From Kordia algicida (GTDB lineage Bacteria > Bacteroidota > Bacteroidia > Flavobacteriales > Flavobacteriaceae), in NCBI RefSeq assembly GCF_051013375.1, contig NZ_CP142125.1: a stretch of 64,000 bases of DNA; one strand, 5' to 3'. Below the pieces are notes generated by a model, which saw only the letters and a list, made by a program, of their open reading frames with translations, searched no databases and was not told where the DNA came from. The stretch's first letter is position 1. The number at the start of each line of letters is the position of its first letter. The position numbers and the translations under genes are program-made. Of this stretch, positions 34,952-43,991 are shown in pieces.

Positions 34952-35374
34952 ATGCAACCACGAGTTACAATTATTGGATTAGGTGTAAACGATTTACAAG
35001 CCGCTACTGCATTTTACAAAGAAAAATTTGGTTGGAAACTGACCAAAGCGAGCAATGAAAACATTTCATTCTTTCAATTAAATGGCATCTTACTTTCGCT
35101 CTATCCAAAAGACAAACTTGCCGAAGATGCAACCGTTGATCCAAAAGGTTCAGGTTTTAAAGGATTTACTTTGGCATACAACACACAAACAAAAGAAGAA
35201 GTTGATGAAATCTTTGCCGATTTAACCAATAAAAATGTCAAAATTGTCAAACAACCCGAAGAAGTTTTTTGGGGCGGTTACAGTGGATATGTTGCCGATT
35301 TAGATGATAATTTATGGGAAATTGCATACAATCCGTTTTTGGAATTGGATGATGCAGGAAATGCTTTGGAGTAA
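34952..35374 (+). CDS. VOC family (glyoxalase/bleomycin-resistance fold) protein
   Basis: A 140-residue protein with two beta-alpha-beta-beta-beta modules. The first has VTIIGLGVNDLQAATAFYKEKFGWKL, the second FTLAYNTQTKEEVDEIFADLTNKN and GGYSGYVADLDDNLWEIAYNP with the conserved terminal Glu. VOC proteins bind a metal and act on diverse small molecules or bind drugs. The exact substrate cannot be deduced. The start is 6 bp after the preceding gene. It is a single-domain member and probably forms a dimer. Confidence 0.9.
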   Translation: MQPRVTIIGLGVNDLQAATAFYKEKFGWKLTKASNENISFFQLNGILLSLYPKDKLAEDATVDPKGSGFKGFTLAYNTQTKEEVDEIFADLTNKNVKIVKQPEEVFWGGYSGYVADLDDNLWEIAYNPFLELDDAGNALE

Positions 35375-35399
35375 AAAGTTCAATCTTATTTAGGCAATT

Positions 35400-36089
35400 C
35401 TACAACTGCAATAACAAATTCGGATCAGGACAATTTTGTTTGTAAAATTCTACATCTTTTTGAGAAGAAACACCAGGATAATCTCCTGAAAAACCTTGCA
35501 TGTCTTTTATAATTTGAAAATGTAAATGTGGCGGATAATCTCCGTTAACACTTGCGTCGCCCAACGTTGCTATTTGTGTGCCTTTTGCAAAGGTTTGTCC
35601 AACCTGAATGTTTTCTATAGAAGCAACACTCAAATGACCGTATAATGTATAAAATACTACATCATCAATCGTATGTTTTAGAATAATCGTCGGACCATAA
35701 TCGCCAAAGTTGGTATTGTTTTGAAAGCTATGCACTTCTCCGTCTAATGGCGTGTAAATTGGTGTTTCCGCTTCAATCCACAAATCTAAACCCAAATGAA
35801 TATTGCGTTCGGTTTCAGGATTTTGATCGTTAAAATAGTCGCTTCTGTTGTAAATTCCGCGTTTCTCTAAATAACCACCATACGCTACTTTAGCATTTTT
35901 CATCGCAATATGACGATCAATATACATTCCTAATTTTTCAGAAGAAGACACATCAACCGTTTTCAAAGCTTCATTGTTCACAGACAAATCTAACGGAACA
36001 TAGTTTGACTTTGAAATGTTTCTATCTAACACAAATAAAGGTTCGTTTCCTAAGTTTTGTAAAAGTTGTTTAAAAGATGTGTGAGTCAT
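35400..36089 (-). CDS. M23 family metallopeptidase without signal peptide
   Basis: A 229-residue protein with a LytM/M23 domain at about 70-200. The zinc and catalytic residues are present: H98-L-G-L-D102, H152 in YTLYGHLS, and H188-L-H190. The family cleaves peptide cross-links of murein. No signal peptide or transmembrane helix is visible at the N-terminus, which begins with a polar helix; this is unusual for a cell-wall enzyme. Export by another route or an intracellular substrate are both possible. It lies 18 bp downstream of the membrane protein gene on the same strand. Confidence 0.88.
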   Translation of the reverse strand: MTHTSFKQLLQNLGNEPLFVLDRNISKSNYVPLDLSVNNEALKTVDVSSSEKLGMYIDRHIAMKNAKVAYGGYLEKRGIYNRSDYFNDQNPETERNIHLGLDLWIEAETPIYTPLDGEVHSFQNNTNFGDYGPTIILKHTIDDVVFYTLYGHLSVASIENIQVGQTFAKGTQIATLGDASVNGDYPPHLHFQIIKDMQGFSGDYPGVSSQKDVEFYKQNCPDPNLLLQL

Positions 36090-36107
36090 GATCGTTTATT
36101 ATTAGCT

Positions 36108-36659
36108 TTAGGAATAGGTAACTTTCGTTTTTAATTGCATTTTGGGAATTATTTTTTCTATCAACACTTGCCGTTGTGCTTTCGATATAACAATAAATTG
36201 ATACTTATATTTTTTATTTTTATGTTGAAACGTCACATAATTCTCTCCGCCCATACTTTTTTTAGGACTTCCTTCTGATAAAGAATTAATCGGAGAACCT
36301 TTTACGTCATAACCTGTAAATTTGACAAATGCTATCTCAGAAAGTGGATAATCTTCGGTATAATCTACCGTAATTTTATGCGCATCAATAAAGAGAATTC
36401 CGCTAGTTTCATAATCACTTTTGTCATATTCACGAAAAGCTTTAAATGTTCCGATAAAGATACATAAAAGAGCTCCGTAAGCCATATATTTTAGCCATTG
36501 GTATTGAAGAATATTTATTTCAAACACATAATTTAAGAATACTCCAATACCAATTACAAGAACGATTCCTATAAATCCTAAGTAATAGATTTTTTCTGAA
36601 TTAGAAAATTGTTTAAACCCTTTCTTTTTTGTGACAAGATCAAAAGCTATTTTTTCCAT
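36108..36659 (-). CDS. Membrane protein of unknown function
   Basis: A 183-residue protein with two close transmembrane helices at about 27-44 and 56-72, both inside the first 75 residues. The remaining C-terminal domain is soluble and beta-rich (about 85-180: ILFIDAHKITVDY, AFVKFTGYDV, YVTFQHKNKKYKYQFIVI), similar in layout to two-helix proteins with a PH-like domain. The function is unknown. It is likely co-transcribed with the M23 peptidase gene (18-bp gap). Confidence 0.72.
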   Translation of the reverse strand: MEKIAFDLVTKKKGFKQFSNSEKIYYLGFIGIVLVIGIGVFLNYVFEINILQYQWLKYMAYGALLCIFIGTFKAFREYDKSDYETSGILFIDAHKITVDYTEDYPLSEIAFVKFTGYDVKGSPINSLSEGSPKKSMGGENYVTFQHKNKKYKYQFIVISKAQRQVLIEKIIPKMQLKTKVTYS

Positions 36660-36734
36660 AGCGCGAGATGAATATTATGAATTAATAGATCATAGTTTTT
36701 AACTACGAATTCACGAATTGCTCACTGTTATGTG

Positions 36735-36755
36735 ATGCTGAATCTAGTTCAGCAT
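36735..36755. repeat. Palindromic intergenic repeat (ATGCTGAA..TTCAGCAT)
   Basis: ATGCTGAA-TCTAG-TTCAGCAT is a perfect 8-bp stem with a 5-nt loop, followed by GACG. This is the form of a dispersed repeat frequent between genes in flavobacteria. It lies between the divergently spaced membrane protein gene and ppk1. Confidence 0.65.
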
Positions 36756-36788
36756 GACGTAAATTAATGTTCTGAATTAATTTTTTTA

Positions 36789-38807
36789 TTACGAATTTAC
36801 CTTTACCAATTCCTCATACGTTTTTTGCTGCGAATGAATGGCTTTTGCATCTTGTTTTACATAGTTGTTTTTCTGCTTAGCATCCATGATTCTAGCTTTT
36901 ACAGTATCATCCAATTGCCATTGTACATAACTTTTTAATTGCTGATGAATGTCTGCATCCAAAATTGGTGTAATCACTTCAATACGATGGTCTAAATTTC
37001 GTGTCATCCAATCGGCAGAACCCATATATAGTTTTTCTTCGCCACCATTGGCAAAAATATACACACGTCCATGTTCTAAGAATTGACCTAGTACACTTTT
37101 AATACGAATGTTTTCACTTTGCCCTTCAATTCCCGGTACCAAACAACAAATTCCGCGAACAACCATGTCAATTTTTACGCCTGCATTGTTGGCTTCATAC
37201 AAAGCATCAATCATGCGTTTGTCTTGAATACTGTTGAGTTTTAAAATGATATATGCTTCTTTTCCTTCTTTTGCATTTTTGATTTCGTTGTCGATCAATT
37301 CTAAGAAAGTACTTCTTGTGGTAAATGGAGAAACCAATAGTTTTTTACTTTTCGGAATAATGATTTCGCGTTCCAATACTTGAAATACTTGTAGCAATTC
37401 GGAAGTGATTTTTTTATCTTTCGTCATCAAGCAAAAATCAGTGTACAGTGTTGCTGTTTTTTCATTGAAATTTCCTGTTCCAATATATCCGTAAAGTACT
37501 GGTTTTTCATTTTCAATTCGCTCAATACACAATACTTTCGAGTGCACTTTGATGCCTGGATAACTGTAAATGACCTTTGCGCCTTCTTCTTCTAAAATTT
37601 TTCCCCATTTGATGTTGTTCTGCTCATCAAATCGTGCTTTGGTTTCCATAAAAACGGTCACATCTTTTCCGTTTTTAGTGGCATCAATCAGCGCTTTGGT
37701 CAAACGAGATTCTTTGGCAATTCGGTACAACGTAATTTTTACTTTAGAAACTTGCTGATCTGCGGCAGCTTCTTCCAACAATTCTGCCACATGATCGTAC
37801 GATTCGTATGGAAAATATAGCAATCTATCTTTGTCGGAAATTGCCGTAAATAAACTATCATACGCACTTAATTCTTTGTTACGAACTGGAGGTAAATTTG
37901 GCAATGAAAGTTCTTTGCCTGTTGGATTTGGAAACCCAAAAAAGTCTTTAAAATTATGATACGTTCCGCCCAAAACAACATCTGTATCATTTGTATTTAA
38001 TTCGTCTTTTAATGCATCTAGCAATTCCTCGGAAGCGTTCTGATCGATCAGCATACGCGTTACTTGCCCTGTATTTCTATTGCTTAACGAATCTTTTATT
38101 TTTTCTAGTAAATTGCCTGAATATTCATTGTCAATATACAATTCTGCATCACGGGAAACTTTCAAGGAATAAAAAGTATTTTCTGGATATATTTCCGTGA
38201 GGTTATACTTTAAAATATCGTCAACAAATGTAATGTAATAAGTATCGTCTTCTGAAGGAAAAACAATAAATCGTGGCGAATTTGAAGGAATTTTAAAAAC
38301 GACTAATTGATCGTTGTGTACAGAAGCCAAATACAATTGTTCATTCTCAATAAAAAGTTCATCATCGCTAGAAATATTATTGTTAGGATTCCATTTTTCA
38401 GCAAATTTCTCTTGGAAATAAGCTTTCGCAAATTGTTGCTGTGTTGTTGAAAACTGTGTATGATCCACCAGCGTAATTCCTTCTTGTTGCAACTCAGGAA
38501 TAATTTGTGTTTGAAAGATTCTCCCAAATTCTTCTTGTTGCTGATTGACTTCTTTTTTGATCTTTCTCAGCAACTTATTTGGTTTTGTAATCAACTTTTT
38601 ACGCAAACCTTTGTCTAACTTTTTAATTTGGCGAATGGCAGAAACACGCACTTTAAAAAATTCGTCCAAATTAGAAGAAAATATCGCCAAAAATTTGATT
38701 CGTTCATACAACGGATTCCGCTTATCGGAAGCTTCTTGTAAAACACGATGATTGAAACGCAACCAAGATAAATCTCTATGATAATATTCAGAAGAAGTTA
38801 ATGACAT
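36789..38807 (-). CDS. ppk1: Polyphosphate kinase 1
   Basis: A 672-residue PPK1, which reversibly polymerises the gamma-phosphate of ATP into polyphosphate. The N-terminal helical domain starts with YYHRDLSWLRFNHRVLQEA and has FLAIFSSNLDEFFKVRV. The C-terminal phospholipase D-like domains hold the autophosphorylated His in GIKVHSKVLCIER and YIGTGNFNEKTATLYTD. A second conserved His lies in LEHGRVYIFANGG. The length is normal. It is transcribed away from hemN. Its promoter would lie in 38808-38900, but no clear element was found. Confidence 0.96.
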   Translation of the reverse strand: MSLTSSEYYHRDLSWLRFNHRVLQEASDKRNPLYERIKFLAIFSSNLDEFFKVRVSAIRQIKKLDKGLRKKLITKPNKLLRKIKKEVNQQQEEFGRIFQTQIIPELQQEGITLVDHTQFSTTQQQFAKAYFQEKFAEKWNPNNNISSDDELFIENEQLYLASVHNDQLVVFKIPSNSPRFIVFPSEDDTYYITFVDDILKYNLTEIYPENTFYSLKVSRDAELYIDNEYSGNLLEKIKDSLSNRNTGQVTRMLIDQNASEELLDALKDELNTNDTDVVLGGTYHNFKDFFGFPNPTGKELSLPNLPPVRNKELSAYDSLFTAISDKDRLLYFPYESYDHVAELLEEAAADQQVSKVKITLYRIAKESRLTKALIDATKNGKDVTVFMETKARFDEQNNIKWGKILEEEGAKVIYSYPGIKVHSKVLCIERIENEKPVLYGYIGTGNFNEKTATLYTDFCLMTKDKKITSELLQVFQVLEREIIIPKSKKLLVSPFTTRSTFLELIDNEIKNAKEGKEAYIILKLNSIQDKRMIDALYEANNAGVKIDMVVRGICCLVPGIEGQSENIRIKSVLGQFLEHGRVYIFANGGEEKLYMGSADWMTRNLDHRIEVITPILDADIHQQLKSYVQWQLDDTVKARIMDAKQKNNYVKQDAKAIHSQQKTYEELVKVNS

Positions 38808-38942
38808 GTGTGGGATTTAGATACGTTAATTATTTGTCGTAATAGCGAAAATAAGTAATATTTTATCATTAGACGTATTTTTAAAATAGGCTTAACAGTA
38901 AAGTAAAGAATGAAGTATATACACGCAAATAAATATTCAAAC

Positions 38943-38986
38943 ATGATATATGTCATTTATTCCCTGTAAACTGATTGCTACTTTTG
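38943..38986 (+). promoter_or_regulatory. FNR-type box and promoter of hemN
   Basis: ATGATATATGTCAT (38943-38956), then 22 bp, then the exact -7 element TACTTTTG (38979-38986). The box centre is about 41.5 bp before the predicted start of transcription near 38991, as for class II FNR activation. The half-site TGA-N6-TCA is that of FNR and CRP proteins. The same arrangement occurs at 44509-44552, 51559-51602 and 54284-54327. Confidence 0.78.
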
Positions 38987-39004
38987 GACTATAATTATTT
39001 AGGT

Positions 39005-40366
39005 ATGTGCAATTTAGTGAATAAGTATAACGTGGCAGGTCCGCGATACACAAGTTATCCAACGGTTCCGTATTGGAATATGGAAACATTTTCTGTTGAT
39101 AAATGGAAAGAATCTGTTCAAAAATCATTCAAAGAAAGTAATGAAGCAGAAGGTATTAGTTTGTATTTACATTTACCCTTCTGTGAAAGTTTGTGTACGT
39201 TTTGTGGCTGCAATAAGCGAATTACCAAACGCCACGAAGTAGAGAAGCCGTATATCAACGCATTGTTGAAAGAATGGGCTTTGTATCGTGAACTTTTCGG
39301 CGCTAGACCGAAAATTAAAGAAATCCATTTAGGTGGCGGAACACCCACATTTTTTTCTCCTGAACACTTGCGAGAATTGATTGAAGGCTTGTTACAATCG
39401 GCAACCTTGGCAGACAATTATGAGTTTAGTTTTGAAGGTCATCCAAATAATACTACCGAAGCACATTTACAAACATTGTATGATGTTGGTTTTAGACGTG
39501 TATGTTTTGGCGTACAAGATTATAATGAAACTGTTCAGAAAGCCATTCACAGAATTCAGCCTTTTGAAAATGTAAAACGCGTTACAGAACTCGCTCGAAA
39601 GATTGGATATACGTCTGTTGGACATGATATTATTTTCGGTTTGCCTTTTCAAACTACCGAACATGTAAAGGAAACTATTGAAAAGACAAAATTGTTGTCG
39701 CCAGACCGAATTGCGTTTTATAGTTATGCGCATGTTCCGTGGATAAAAGGAAACGGACAACGCGGATTTCGTGATGAAGATTTGCCAACAGCGACTGAAA
39801 AAACAGCGCAGTACAATTTAGGAAAACAATTATTACGCGAAGCAGATTATACCGATATCGGAATGGATCATTTTGCATTGCCAACTGATAGTTTGTATAC
39901 GTCTATGATTGAAAAGCGTTTGCACAGAAATTTTATGGGCTATACAGCTCAAAAAACGCAACTTATGATTGGTTTAGGCGTTTCTTCTATTGGCGATAGT
40001 TGGTACGGATTTGCACAAAACGTCAAGAATATTGAAACGTATTATCATTTGATACATGAAGGCATGATTCCGTTGAGTAAAGGACATCTATTGAGTGTTG
40101 AAGATTTACTAATTCGCAAACACATCCTGAATTTAATGTGCAATTTTAAAACTTCTTGGTCAACCGAAACGACACAAATTCCTGAGTTGGCAAACATTGT
40201 AGAAAAGTTAGCTGAATTTGAACGTGACGCATTAATCATTATAGAAAATAACACCATCCGTATTACTAAAAAAGGAAAGCCGTTTGTCCGCAATATTTGT
40301 ATGGCTTTTGATGTGTTGTTACAACGAAAAAAACCAGATACACAATTGTTCTCGATGACGATTTAA
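39005..40366 (+). CDS. hemN: Oxygen-independent coproporphyrinogen III oxidase
   Basis: A 453-residue radical SAM enzyme that decarboxylates coproporphyrinogen III in haem synthesis without oxygen. The cluster motif is C60-E-S-L-C64-T-F-C67 followed by GCNK. Other features are YTSYPT near the N-terminus, HLGGGTPTFFSPE for SAM binding, and GYTAQ with the later helical HemN domain. I chose ATG 39005; an earlier frame start lies inside the -7 element. The FNR-type box upstream fits a gene needed at low oxygen. A universal stress protein gene follows after 20 bp. Confidence 0.95.
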   Translation: MCNLVNKYNVAGPRYTSYPTVPYWNMETFSVDKWKESVQKSFKESNEAEGISLYLHLPFCESLCTFCGCNKRITKRHEVEKPYINALLKEWALYRELFGARPKIKEIHLGGGTPTFFSPEHLRELIEGLLQSATLADNYEFSFEGHPNNTTEAHLQTLYDVGFRRVCFGVQDYNETVQKAIHRIQPFENVKRVTELARKIGYTSVGHDIIFGLPFQTTEHVKETIEKTKLLSPDRIAFYSYAHVPWIKGNGQRGFRDEDLPTATEKTAQYNLGKQLLREADYTDIGMDHFALPTDSLYTSMIEKRLHRNFMGYTAQKTQLMIGLGVSSIGDSWYGFAQNVKNIETYYHLIHEGMIPLSKGHLLSVEDLLIRKHILNLMCNFKTSWSTETTQIPELANIVEKLAEFERDALIIIENNTIRITKKGKPFVRNICMAFDVLLQRKKPDTQLFSMTI

Positions 40367-40386
40367 TCTCCAAAAAAATTAAAAAG

Positions 40387-41220
40387 ATGAAAAAAATTAT
40401 TGTACCCGTAGATTTTTCCAAACATTCAGAATATGCATTAGAAGCTGCTGCTACTTTAGCGCGCAAACACAATTCGGAAATTTTGGCTTTGCACATGTTA
40501 GAGTTGTCGAATGCAATTATTTCTGAAGATTCAAATTCCAAACAAGCTGAAACCGTTTTTTATTTAAAATTAGCAGAACAAAAGTTTACTGATTTTTTAG
40601 AAAAACCGTATTTGAAAGACGTAAACGTTACGCCAATTGTAAAACATTTTAAAGTGTTTGGCGAAGTAAATGATGTTGCGAAAGAACATAATGCCGATTT
40701 GATTGTGATGGGTTCGCACGGTTCTAGCGGAATCAAAGAATTATTTATCGGATCGAACACAGAAAAAGTAGTACGTCATGCAGATATTCCTGTGTTGGTT
40801 GTAAAACACCATCCAATTTTGATGGACTTTGAAAATGTAGTCTTTGCTTGCGATTTTTCTAAAGAAGCCATCAAACCTTATATCAATGCTTCACATTTGT
40901 TTAAATTATTTGGTTCAAAATTGCACTTGGTGTATGTAAACTTACCAGGAACTAACTTTAAAAGTTCTACGGAAATTGAATTGAAAGTGGCTGATTTTTT
41001 AAAGGTTGCTGATGGAAATTTAGACAATATGCAAAACGTACATTATGTAAACGATTATTCTATAGAGCAAGGTATTTTGAACTTTGCCAATGTAAAAGGT
41101 GCCGATTTGATTGCTGTAGCAACACACGGACGTACAGGATTGTCACATTTCTTTGAAGGTAGTATTTCGGAAGACATTGCCAATCATTCCACCTTGCCCG
41201 TAATGACATTTAAAATTTAA
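40387..41220 (+). CDS. Universal stress protein, tandem Usp domains
   Basis: A 277-residue protein with two Usp domains in tandem. The first (about 1-138) has KIIVPVDFSKHSEYALEAA and the nucleotide-binding loop GSHGSSGIKELFIGSNTEKVVRHADIPVLVV. The second (about 145-277) has VVFACDFSKEAIKPYINA and ATHGRTGLSHFFEGSISEDIANHSTLPVMTF. Both loops keep the G-x2-G-x9-G-S/T pattern expected for ATP binding. It is 20 bp after hemN and ends at a terminator, so it should share the FNR-type promoter and serve survival at low oxygen. Confidence 0.93.
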   Translation: MKKIIVPVDFSKHSEYALEAAATLARKHNSEILALHMLELSNAIISEDSNSKQAETVFYLKLAEQKFTDFLEKPYLKDVNVTPIVKHFKVFGEVNDVAKEHNADLIVMGSHGSSGIKELFIGSNTEKVVRHADIPVLVVKHHPILMDFENVVFACDFSKEAIKPYINASHLFKLFGSKLHLVYVNLPGTNFKSSTEIELKVADFLKVADGNLDNMQNVHYVNDYSIEQGILNFANVKGADLIAVATHGRTGLSHFFEGSISEDIANHSTLPVMTFKI

Positions 41221-41256
41221 TATAATGAGTTGTTAGTTAACTATTTTATAACGTGA

Positions 41257-41289
41257 AAAGCAGGAAATTTGGGGTTTCCTGCTTTTTTT
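41257..41289 (+). terminator. Rho-independent terminator of hemN-usp
   Basis: AAAGCAGGAAA (41257-41267) and TTTCCTGCTTT (41275-41285) form a perfect 11-bp stem with a 7-nt loop, followed by T's. Confidence 0.9.
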
Positions 41290-41353
41290 GTTTTTGAATT
41301 TTTATCTAGGATAAAACTTTTAAAATACTTTTTTGGTGATATATCTTACACAA

Positions 41354-42349
41354 ATGAATCAAGTTGAAAGAATAAAGATAAAGCTAAAACTTGCCAAAAT
41401 GAATGATACTTTTTTGGAAGTTTTTGGAGCATCTGCTCATAGATATACATTAAAAACAACATTAACACACGCAGAAGTCCAAGAGTTTGAACAAAAATAT
41501 TCGGTCTCACTTCCGCCAGAGTATAAAGTTTTTTTGACTGAAATTGGCAACGGAGGCGCAGGACCGTTTTATGGCGTATATTCACTAAATACTCCTGAAC
41601 AGTTTGTAGATGCTCCAATAGATTATTTGCAAAGAACACCTTTTTTAACTTCTAAAACAACAGGTAAAGAATGGGACAAAATGTATGCTACTTTTAAAAA
41701 TACTTTTTCTGATGAAGAATACGAAGAAGGCGTTGCAAAAATGTATGCTGGAGTATTGACCATTGGCGCACGAGGATGCGCAGGATATTTGGGTATAATG
41801 CTTCAAGGAAAAGATAAAGGGCGCGTGTTATATACGTATGATGAAATGGAATATCCAGCAAGTTTTGCTGATGAAAACCATTTTCTTGATTGGTATGAAA
41901 ACTGGCTTGACAGCATTAATTTTGGCGACGCAATACAAAAAGCTGGCTCTCATACCATTCAAAATGAAGAAGAATGTATCAATTGGTTTCTGTCACGTAC
42001 AGAACGATATTGGAAATTAGTTTCGCTGGCATATTTAAAAGGTTTTGAGAAATTATCAAATCGTTCTATTAAGATATTACAGCAAAAATACGACACAGAA
42101 ACTGATGAAAAAGTAAAGCTTTACATTCTGAATATTTTAACAATGCATGATTACGATAATAACATAGAAAAACTAATTCAACTTCAGGAAAAACCACTTG
42201 ATTTTCTACGAAATTTACACGTGTTCGCAAAAGAAAAAACTATAGATTTTCAGCAACAAATCAAACAGTTAAAAGCTACATATTCAGAAGATCAAGATAT
42301 TGTAATGTATCTAACTTATATTACACAACTTGATTTGGAAAACAATTAA
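41354..42349 (+). CDS. SMI1/KNR4 (SUKH) domain protein
   Basis: A 331-residue soluble protein from ATG 41354; a TTG seven codons earlier is possible but less likely. Residues 35-195 form a SUKH domain: LTHAEVQEFEQKYSVSLPPEYKVFLTEIGNGGAGPFYGVYSL at its start, and the later GCAGYLGIMLQGKDKGRVLYTYDE and FLDWYENWLDS. SUKH proteins are often immunity proteins against polymorphic toxins. The remaining 130 residues are helical. It is followed after 11 bp by a gene for a predicted metallopeptidase, so the two are probably one operon. Immunity is family knowledge; its application here is inference. Confidence 0.87.
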   Translation: MNQVERIKIKLKLAKMNDTFLEVFGASAHRYTLKTTLTHAEVQEFEQKYSVSLPPEYKVFLTEIGNGGAGPFYGVYSLNTPEQFVDAPIDYLQRTPFLTSKTTGKEWDKMYATFKNTFSDEEYEEGVAKMYAGVLTIGARGCAGYLGIMLQGKDKGRVLYTYDEMEYPASFADENHFLDWYENWLDSINFGDAIQKAGSHTIQNEEECINWFLSRTERYWKLVSLAYLKGFEKLSNRSIKILQQKYDTETDEKVKLYILNILTMHDYDNNIEKLIQLQEKPLDFLRNLHVFAKEKTIDFQQQIKQLKATYSEDQDIVMYLTYITQLDLENN

Positions 42350-42360
42350 AATTAAACACC

Positions 42361-43020
42361 ATGAGACAAAGTCGAAAAGAAACTGCATGGAAAAAAAGCA
42401 GAAAATTTGGTGATGTAAAAGGTGGTAGAAAAAGACCAAAGCTTGCCGATAACATTTTTAAAAGACAACACAGTTTTCTAGCACCAAAAGAAGGAGATGA
42501 AACACCTATTTTTATGGTTGACAATTCTTCGAGAGATTTATTTTTCCCTGTAAATGTTTACGAAATAAAAGAATTTTTAGCAAAACTTCCGCCAGAACAC
42601 ACAGAAAATCTAACACATATTTGGCTAAAAAAGATGTCTAACAAAGAATATGAAAAAGAAGGAAGCTATCAAGGATGTTTTATTTGTGGAAGCGGAGTTA
42701 ATCTAATTGTATTGCATCCTTTTCCAACTGATTTAAAGATGAAATTCGGACATAGAAAACCTTCTAATAAAACCTTAAAATGGTATGCTCCGTATGAACC
42801 TGAACTTCTTTATGTTAACAACGAATGGGTTTTAAAATGGACTGAAGAAAAAATTAAAAAATATTACCTTGAAGGATTATTGCTTCACGAAATTGGTCAT
42901 CAAATAAATAGTGTTTACAAACGATTTTGGAGTTCACATTACGCTAGAAAAAGAGGTGAAGATTTCGCAAATAATTTTGCATACTATTGGGGAAATGAAA
43001 TTCGAGAAGAATTTAAATAA
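42361..43020 (+). CDS. Predicted zinc metallopeptidase-like protein (HEIGH)
   Basis: A 219-residue protein with no signal peptide. The C-terminal helix has H176-E-I-G-H180 and a following helix with RGEDFANNFAYYW, where Glu200 could be the third zinc ligand. This is the layout of gluzincin-type peptidases. The N-terminus is very basic (MRQSRKETAWKKSRKF, GGRKRPK) and might bind nucleic acid. The middle has CFICG. I know no named family for it. It lies 11 bp after the SUKH gene on the same strand and may be its partner. Confidence 0.72.
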   Translation: MRQSRKETAWKKSRKFGDVKGGRKRPKLADNIFKRQHSFLAPKEGDETPIFMVDNSSRDLFFPVNVYEIKEFLAKLPPEHTENLTHIWLKKMSNKEYEKEGSYQGCFICGSGVNLIVLHPFPTDLKMKFGHRKPSNKTLKWYAPYEPELLYVNNEWVLKWTEEKIKKYYLEGLLLHEIGHQINSVYKRFWSSHYARKRGEDFANNFAYYWGNEIREEFK

Positions 43021-43033
43021 ATTCTTCTACTCA

Positions 43034-43858
43034 TCAAACATGCTCCACCAACAAAGGTCGCTTCAAAGTTTTACTAATAGCAGTCGTTGAAGAATGCTTG
43101 AATAAACGCTCAAAAATTGATTCTTTTTGTACCAACAAGCCAATCATATCTATTTTGTGAAGTTGTACATAACAAGCTTTTACATGATCTAGTAGCACGT
43201 TTTCGATTGCGTGATAGGTATATTTTACATCTTTACAATGTTTTAGCAAATACGACTCATCATAACGATCTCCCGTAAATCCTTTTTCATACACACGCAA
43301 AATATGTACATGCATTTTGTGATTTTTTGCTGTTGCCAACATATTCATAAAAACTTTGCTCTGAATGTCATCTTTTGCATCTAACGGAATTAGTAATGTT
43401 TTCGGATTGTGAAATTTCACATTTTCAGGAATGACCAACGTTTTGCAATTGATTTTGCGAATAATGCTGAGCGTATGACTTCCAAAGAGAATTTCGCTTG
43501 CATTAGAAACTCCATTAAAACCAGCAACTAGAAGCTCAATATTATTAGCAGTGATGATTTTCTGTGTCGCTTCTATAAAATTATTATACTCCAAAATGGT
43601 TTCAAATGTATGATGAGGGAGCGATTCTTCTTCAAGTGTCGTTTTTAGCTTTTCCAAGCGTTCTTTTTCTACTTTTAGTATGCTTTCATACACATTTGCA
43701 GTAGCGGAAGACATTAAATCATCCGTCGTAAAACTTCCTGATTTGTGTACATGCATCACGTAAAATAAACAGGTGTCATTTTTTAGAAAGTTGATCGCAT
43801 ATTGGATAGCATTACGCGAACATTGCGAGAAATCAGTAAGTATCAATATATTTTTCAT
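43034..43858 (-). CDS. Universal stress protein, tandem Usp domains
   Basis: A 274-residue protein with two Usp-type domains. The first has KNILILTDFSQCSRNAIQYAI and GFNGVSNASEILFGSHTLSIIRKINCKTLVIP with the nucleotide-loop pattern. The second (about 150-274) has KTLLIPLDAKDDIQSKVFMNML but a less regular loop, IGLLVQKESIFERLFKHSSTTAISKTLKRPLLV, so its ATP site may be degenerate. It lies downstream of the CBS gene on the same strand (133 bp apart, with a repeat between), and may be read from the same FNR-type promoter. Confidence 0.88.
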   Translation of the reverse strand: MKNILILTDFSQCSRNAIQYAINFLKNDTCLFYVMHVHKSGSFTTDDLMSSATANVYESILKVEKERLEKLKTTLEEESLPHHTFETILEYNNFIEATQKIITANNIELLVAGFNGVSNASEILFGSHTLSIIRKINCKTLVIPENVKFHNPKTLLIPLDAKDDIQSKVFMNMLATAKNHKMHVHILRVYEKGFTGDRYDESYLLKHCKDVKYTYHAIENVLLDHVKACYVQLHKIDMIGLLVQKESIFERLFKHSSTTAISKTLKRPLLVEHV

Positions 43859-43911
43859 CTTATCATTTTTTAATGAATTTCGCTACTGCAGTTGTTAATA
43901 AGAGTATCAAA

Positions 43912-43952
43912 TTGAGCACTGTAGAGATTTTAAGACTTCTCGACTGCGCTCA
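43912..43952. repeat. Imperfect palindromic intergenic repeat
   Basis: TTGAGCACTGTAGAGA (43912-43927) and TCTCGACTGCGCTCAA pair at 13 of 16 positions with a spacer of about 9-10 bp. One arm is repeated near 16276. It sits between the CBS gene and the universal stress gene and could act as an RNA processing site or weak terminator. Confidence 0.6.
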
Positions 43953-43991
43953 AAGTGATAATAGTGATTTTTATAAACTTCTATCTGTTAT

